Shown here in pieces: positions 12,799 to 16,362 of a DNA stretch of 16,362 bases. Every line of letters starts with the position of its first letter. The stretch's first letter is position 1. The notes beneath the pieces were generated by a model. That model was not told the origin of the DNA, made no database searches, and saw only the letters and a program-made list of their open reading frames with translations. The stretch covers positions 1 through 16,362 of the forward strand of contig JAGAAD010000071.1 in NCBI GenBank assembly GCA_017615445.1, in the 5' to 3' direction. The stretch comes from Bacteroidales bacterium (lineage in GTDB: Bacteria; Bacteroidota; Bacteroidia; Bacteroidales; UBA932). A program made the position numbers and the translations under genes.

Positions 12799-14298
12799 TA
12801 CGAAGGTGTCCGGAAGGTCATTTTCGTAGAGAATGGCCGAACCAGGGGTGGCAAGAAAGCCAAGGGCGGCGACGGCTTCATTCAGGGTGTCCACGCAGAG
12901 GACCCGGTCCTCCAAAGATTCCCGATCGGAGTCGGGAATGACGTCACCCCCGACCTGATCGGGGGTCTTGAGAATGACGGAGCGGGCTCCTTCGAGGATG
13001 GCGTCGCGGTTGTACTTGTTGACTATGATGAGGATATCCGCGGAGCGGGCGGCGAGGGCGCCGAGCTCGCGGCAGGCGTCGGCTTGGCGGGAGCCAAGCT
13101 CGACAAAGCCGGGAGTGACGCAGATGCGCCGCCCGCCTTCCGGAAGCTTCATCGAAGCGAGAACGCCGAGCGCCATGGCCGCACCGGTAGGATTCGAGTT
13201 ATAAGCATCGTCCAAAATCGTGAGCGAACCGCGCCTCGAAAGGCTCAGGCGATGCTCCACCGCCTGGATCTTGCTGACAGCCAGCGCAATCTTCCTGTCC
13301 TCAACTCCAAGGTGCTTCGCCATCACGACGGCACCCGTAAGGTCGAGGATATTCGCCTCGCCGAGCAGCGAGGTCTTCAGATGCAGCGAACCCGCGGCAT
13401 CGATCACATCGAACTCCATTCCGTTCTGCGTGTACTCAATTCCGCCAACCCTGACATCCACCCTGTGGGCATCTATTCCGAAACGCACTATCTGACAGTC
13501 TTCGCGCACTCCATTGTAAGAGGCAATACCTGCCGACTCTTCGTTGATTACCCCGAATCCGTCAGCCGGCAGCGCGTCAATAAGTTCGAACTTCGTCTTC
13601 TGGATATTCTCAAACGAGCCGAAAGTCTCCAGGTGCATCTCTCCCACCGCGGTCACAATACCCATCACAGGATGCACCAGGTCGCAAATCTCCTTGATAT
13701 CCCCCACCTCTTTCGCACCCATCTCGCAGATGAAAATCTCGTGGAACGGCTCCAGCTTCTCGCGAATAGTACGGACAACTCCCAAAGTGGTATTATAGTT
13801 CCCGGGAGTCATCAGCACATTGTACTTTTCGCTCAGGATCCTATACAGGTAATTCTTGGTGCTGGTCTTTCCGAAACTGCCGGTCACGCCGATCACGACA
13901 AGATCCGGACGTGAAGCCAGAATACGCCGCGCATCCTTTATGTACCAATTAGCGATCGCTTTCTCGATGGGGCTGTTGATCCAGTCGGCCACAACAAGCT
14001 CTAACGGACAGAAAATCACAAACAGCGCCGACAACCCGAAAACACCAAACACAAACGGCACCACCGTCAGAGCAACAGCCACCAATGTCGTGGTCACCGC
14101 CAAACGCGCCATACGGGCAGTGAAAACGAACTTCACCTTCGATTTCCCGAACAGACGTGGATATGGATTCTCCCCCAACCACCTCAAAAACCTCTCGCGC
14201 CGATTGGAGTTCTGCTGAAACATCTGCAAATAGTAACGCAGATACAGCACCCACGCCGCCGCCCAAATGACACAAAATATGATAATCAATACCGTCAT
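12796..14298 (-). CDS. murF: membrane-anchored MurF-type Mur ligase
   Basis: A 500-residue ATP-dependent ligase of the Mur family, most like UDP-MurNAc-tripeptide:D-Ala-D-Ala ligase. Instead of the usual N-terminal UDP-binding domain it has membrane segments (about 2-23, 66-85 and 87-105). The central ATPase domain carries GVTGSFGKTST (137-147), TPGNYNTTLG (164-173), CEMGAKEVGDIKEICDLVHP (191-210) and HRL (349-351), and the C-terminal domain has DDAYNSNP (363-370) and ENDLPDT (492-498). Residues 444-461 come from two head-to-head palindromic elements, surplus to the normal VIL-to-LEDRV junction. I chose the ATG at 14298; a TTG at 14328 would lie inside an inverted repeat. The next gene, ddl, makes the D-Ala-D-Ala substrate. 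It could be a specialised Mur ligase rather than the housekeeping MurF. Confidence 0.85.
   Translation of the reverse strand: MTVLIIIFCVIWAAAWVLYLRYYLQMFQQNSNRRERFLRWLGENPYPRLFGKSKVKFVFTARMARLAVTTTLVAVALTVVPFVFGVFGLSALFVIFCPLELVVADWINSPIEKAIANWYIKDARRILASRPDLVVIGVTGSFGKTSTKNYLYRILSEKYNVLMTPGNYNTTLGVVRTIREKLEPFHEIFICEMGAKEVGDIKEICDLVHPVMGIVTAVGEMHLETFGSFENIQKTKFELIDALPADGFGVINEESAGIASYNGVREDCQIVRFGIDAHRVDVRVGGIEYTQNGMEFDVIDAAGSLHLKTSLLGEANILDLTGAVVMAKHLGVEDRKIALAVSKIQAVEHRLSLSRRGSLTILDDAYNSNPTGAAMALGVLASMKLPEGGRRICVTPGFVELGSRQADACRELGALAARSADILIIVNKYNRDAILEGARSVILKTPDQVGGDVIPDSDRESLEDRVLCVDTLNEAVAALGFLATPGSAILYENDLPDTFV
12914..12942 (+). repeat. palindromic element, copy C, inside murF
   Basis: AAAGAT lead with stem ATTCCCGA (12918-12925) and TCGGGAAT (12932-12939), a TCGGAG loop and a GAC end. 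It is oriented against murF, which reads it in antisense as VIPDSDRES. The outer stem pair is T-A here, C-G or G-C in other copies. Confidence 0.85.
12943..12969 (-). repeat. palindromic element, copy D, head-to-head with copy C in murF
   Basis: Read on the minus strand: AAG lead, stem ACCCCCGA and TCGGGGGT around TCAGG, then GAC. The GAC ends of copies C and D abut, forming ATGACGTCAC at the junction. Read in the murF sense it gives KTPDQVGGD. Together C and D account for about 18 extra codons. Confidence 0.8.
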
Positions 14299-14307
14299 AT
14301 TATCCTG

Positions 14308-14431
14308 GGAATTAGATGATGCTACCAAGAGACCCTAAGCACCCGCGCTTGATAGCGGGGGGACCACAAGCGCGAAGCGCGTCTGGTGGGATGAGCGAAG
14401 CGAAGGTCTCTTGGTGGCATCATCTAATTCC
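14308..14431. repeat. 124-bp element with 27-bp terminal inverted repeats
   Basis: The left arm 14308-14334 (begins GGAATTAGATGATGCTACC) and right arm 14405-14431 are inverted repeats with 26 of 27 positions paired; the only mismatch is at the T of GCTACC. The 70-bp centre holds further hairpins: CCCGC with GCGGG (14343-14359 region) and ACCACAAGCGCG with GCGCGTCTGGT (14363-14387), plus a GAGCGAAGCGAAG motif. No coding potential is seen. It fills the whole gap between the hydrolase stop and murF, so the transcript would carry a large branched hairpin. It could be a MITE-like mobile element or a regulatory structure. No T-run follows on the minus strand, so it is not a classic terminator. Confidence 0.85.
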
Positions 14432-15174
14432 TACTTAAAAAAATTATTCACGACAGACCTAAACAGTCCCGGATCTTCCAAGAATGAGAAATGAGTTCCG
14501 CCCTTGACGGTGATGAGCCCGGCATCGGGCAACAACTTACACATCAATTGGGCATCTGAGAGAGGAGTGGCAGTGTCTGCTGTGCCCCAGAAAAGGATTA
14601 CGGGCACGGAGATCGAAGGCAGAAGCTTGCGAAGATCCTGATTCACGGTCTTCGAGAGCACAGCCTTCATTCGGGGCGAAGCGGAGGCATAGTCGGACGA
14701 GCCCTTTCCTGCGCGCATCTTCTCGAACGCGGCCTGATTGCGACAAACCTTAAGCAGGAACCACTTCGACAGCTTATATGAATAAACCTTACAATAGTAC
14801 TTCAGCGACCGCTTGGGCTTGATTCCCGCCGCATCCACCAGCATCAGCCGCGAAACCTCGCACTTAGAAGCAAAAACGATTGCGACACGGCCACCAAACG
14901 AATGGCAGATAATAGAGGGCTTAACGATACCGACAGAAGCGCAGAACGCTTCAAGCATCTCCTCGTACTCATACACTCCCCACACTGTCGGCGGTTCGTC
15001 TGACTCTCCGAATCCCGGGAAATCCAGCGCAATCACACGGTGCTTCCGCGCAAAATCGGGAACGAACTGATCCCAGATGGAATGTGTACAGCCCCAACCG
15101 TGCAGCAGCAGAAGGTCCGAGCCCTCACCGCTCACGGTGTAAAACACCTTCGTTCCCTGGTAATCAAATATCAT
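14431..15174 (-). CDS. alpha/beta-fold hydrolase
   Basis: A 247-residue protein with no signal peptide and a complete alpha/beta hydrolase core: the oxyanion-hole motif LLHGWG (23-28), DFPGFGESD (51-59), the nucleophile elbow CHSFGG with Ser92, the acid Asp200 in GTADTATP and His228 in GGTHFSF. A lid-like insertion rich in Lys, Tyr and aromatic residues lies at about 118-170 and could touch the membrane surface. The substrate cannot be read from the sequence; esterase, thioesterase or peptide-lipid hydrolase are all possible. The ATG follows the penicillin-binding protein stop with no gap (TAA then ATG), so translation is very likely coupled. The stop is at the edge of the 124-bp inverted-repeat element before murF. 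Its position between a PBP and Mur/Ddl ligases suggests a cell-wall-related role, by inference only. Confidence 0.88.
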   Translation of the reverse strand: MIFDYQGTKVFYTVSGEGSDLLLLHGWGCTHSIWDQFVPDFARKHRVIALDFPGFGESDEPPTVWGVYEYEEMLEAFCASVGIVKPSIICHSFGGRVAIVFASKCEVSRLMLVDAAGIKPKRSLKYYCKVYSYKLSKWFLLKVCRNQAAFEKMRAGKGSSDYASASPRMKAVLSKTVNQDLRKLLPSISVPVILFWGTADTATPLSDAQLMCKLLPDAGLITVKGGTHFSFLEDPGLFRSVVNNFFK

Positions 15175-16362
15175 TTAATCGAAGAAACCTTCTTCTTCCC
15201 TGACCTCCGCGAAACCCTGCTCCTCTTCAGTCTCAATATCTCCGCCCGTGCAGCTGAGATCCAGCATCATTCCGCCGGGAGCCTCGAAACGGTCGTACTC
15301 GCTGAAACCGATGGTGGGATCCGCAAGACACTTCTTCATGAAGATGCCCCATATAGGAAGCGCAGTCGCAGAACCGCTACCTTGAGCGAGCTCCTTGAAG
15401 TGCACCATCCTGTCTTCGCCGCCGACCCAAACGCCGGCAGTGATCTTCGGCGTGTAACCGATGAACCAGCCGTCAGAGTTGTCGTTGGTGGTTCCGGTCT
15501 TGCCGGCCATCTCGCCCCTCAGGCCGAAACGCGAGCGCAGGCGGCTGCCGGTGCCGTGGTTCACAACGCCCTGCATGAGGTTAACCATCAGATAAGCGGT
15601 GTTCGCGCTGATCGCTTCCGTCTTCTTGCCGTTGAATTCAGTGATCAGGTTCCCGTCCGCATCCTCGATGCGGGTGATGAACATAGGCTCCGAATACACG
15701 CCCCTCGAAGGGAAGGTGTTGAAGGCCGAGACCATCTCGCAGATCGGGAGGTCCGCCGAACCGGCGCAGAGCGAGTAGACTTCGTCCACATGGCTCTTGA
15801 TGCCCATCTTCTTCATCATCTTGACCATGGCGGACGGGCCAAACTGCCTCATCAGGTAGGCCGAGATGTTGTTCGAGCTGTGCGTCAGGCCCCACTTCAG
15901 GGTCACGGTCTTTCCTATCCATTCGTCGCGGTCCGTGCTGCGCGGAGTCCAGGTGTCGCCATTGACCACGAAGGTCTGAGGCATGTTCACCACGCGGTCG
16001 CAGGGGGTCATGCCCTCCTGCATGGCGAGGGTGTAGAGGAAAGGCTTTATGGTACTGCCCACCTGGCGCTTGCCCTGGCGGACGTTGTCATACTTGAAAT
16101 AGCGGTAGTTCGGGCCGCCGACATAGGCCTTGACGTGCCCCGTTCCGGGCTCGATCGCCATGAACGCGGCGCGCAGAATGGACTTGTAGTACTTAATGCT
16201 GTCGTCCGGGGTCATCAGGGTGTCCACATAGCCTTTTTCGTTCCAGGAGAACACCCGCATCGGGGTCTTCACGGAGAACTGCTTCAGGATCTCCTGCTCG
16301 GGGACCCCCGCCTTGCGCTGCGTGCGATAGCGGTCGCTCCACTTGCGGGCCTGGCCCATCAG
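15175..16362 (-). CDS. mrcA: class A penicillin-binding protein, transpeptidase part (5' end outside window)
   Basis: A partial gene; the frame stays open to the right edge, so the glycosyltransferase domain and membrane anchor should lie beyond it. PBP1a-type enzymes polymerise and cross-link peptidoglycan in the periplasm. The penicillin-binding domain is complete: FMAIEPGTGHVKAYVGG, the active-site SxxK in GSTIKPFLY (Ser codon at 16054-16056), the SxN motif in THSSNNIS, and KTGT in AGKTGTTNDNSDGWFIGYTP (Lys codon near 15499-15501). The last 25 residues are a short acidic tail with repeated Glu (ETEEEQGFAEVREEEGFFD). The stop abuts the hydrolase start, placing both in one operon. The symbol follows the PBP1a family and could be ponA in other naming. 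Confidence 0.92.
   Translation of the reverse strand: MMGQARKWSDRYRTQRKAGVPEQEILKQFSVKTPMRVFSWNEKGYVDTLMTPDDSIKYYKSILRAAFMAIEPGTGHVKAYVGGPNYRYFKYDNVRQGKRQVGSTIKPFLYTLAMQEGMTPCDRVVNMPQTFVVNGDTWTPRSTDRDEWIGKTVTLKWGLTHSSNNISAYLMRQFGPSAMVKMMKKMGIKSHVDEVYSLCAGSADLPICEMVSAFNTFPSRGVYSEPMFITRIEDADGNLITEFNGKKTEAISANTAYLMVNLMQGVVNHGTGSRLRSRFGLRGEMAGKTGTTNDNSDGWFIGYTPKITAGVWVGGEDRMVHFKELAQGSGSATALPIWGIFMKKCLADPTIGFSEYDRFEAPGGMMLDLSCTGGDIETEEEQGFAEVREEEGFFD

Noticed and set aside
14299..14328. TTG start adding ten residues to MurF
   Set aside because: The extra codons lie mostly within the left arm of the inverted-repeat element, and the ATG at 14298 gives a clean membrane-segment N-terminus.
1..16362. 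CRISPR array, tRNA, rRNA, transposase or integrase genes
   Set aside because: No regularly spaced long direct repeats, cloverleaf with CCA-type end, rRNA sequence or recombinase motif was found on either strand.

Overview
The window looks like a chromosomal segment of a fairly GC-rich member of the Bacteroidales. Five genes carry the Bacteroidetes -7 promoter box TAnnTTTG close upstream. The gene content also fits: a GH97 (SusB-family) glycosidase, a periplasmic SurA-type chaperone next to a SurA-like lipoprotein and an OstA/LptA-like protein, and a short Lys/Ala-tailed Bacteroidetes protein. A more exact placement is not possible from the sequence alone. There are no rRNA or tRNA genes, no CRISPR array and no transposase, and no gene-free stretch exceeds 300 bp.

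Layout, plus strand: a fragment of a second, diverged smpB (1-146, cut by the window edge); intact smpB; a small acidic hypothetical protein; a small Lys/Ala-tailed protein closed by a strong intrinsic terminator; then a tightly packed envelope-biogenesis run of a SurA-like lipoprotein, surA, an OstA-like protein and pepT. The last two junctions are overlapping reading frames. Minus strand, read from the right: a class A penicillin-binding protein (N-terminus outside the window), an alpha/beta hydrolase, a 124-bp inverted-repeat element, a membrane-anchored MurF-type ligase, a D-Ala-D-Ala-type ligase with its own promoter, prmC, a secreted GH97 glycosidase with its own promoter, and galE. pepT and galE converge with only 8 bp between them.

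Functional themes: ribosome rescue and termination (smpB, prmC); outer-membrane protein and LPS transport (lipoprotein, surA, OstA-like); peptidoglycan synthesis (PBP, MurF-type, Ddl); and galactoside use (GH97 plus galE, which would make sense together if the GH97 is an alpha-galactosidase). The MurF-type ligase and the Ddl read more like Firmicutes families than the usual Bacteroidetes versions, so the hydrolase/MurF/Ddl group may be an acquired cell-wall cassette.

The most unusual signal is a family of 27-31-nt palindromic elements. Five full copies and one half copy occur in the window. Base changes in the arms are compensated, so the 8-bp stem is kept in every copy. Four copies lie inside protein-coding genes and are read through in frame: in the lipoprotein signal peptide, in a loop of PrmC, and as a head-to-head pair adding about 18 residues to MurF. 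This resembles the logic of Rickettsia palindromic elements. Other structures of note are the 27-bp terminal inverted repeats upstream of murF, a regularly spaced TAAGCTT array upstream of the ddl promoter, and a Lys/Gly/Ala expansion in the omega-loop region of Ddl.
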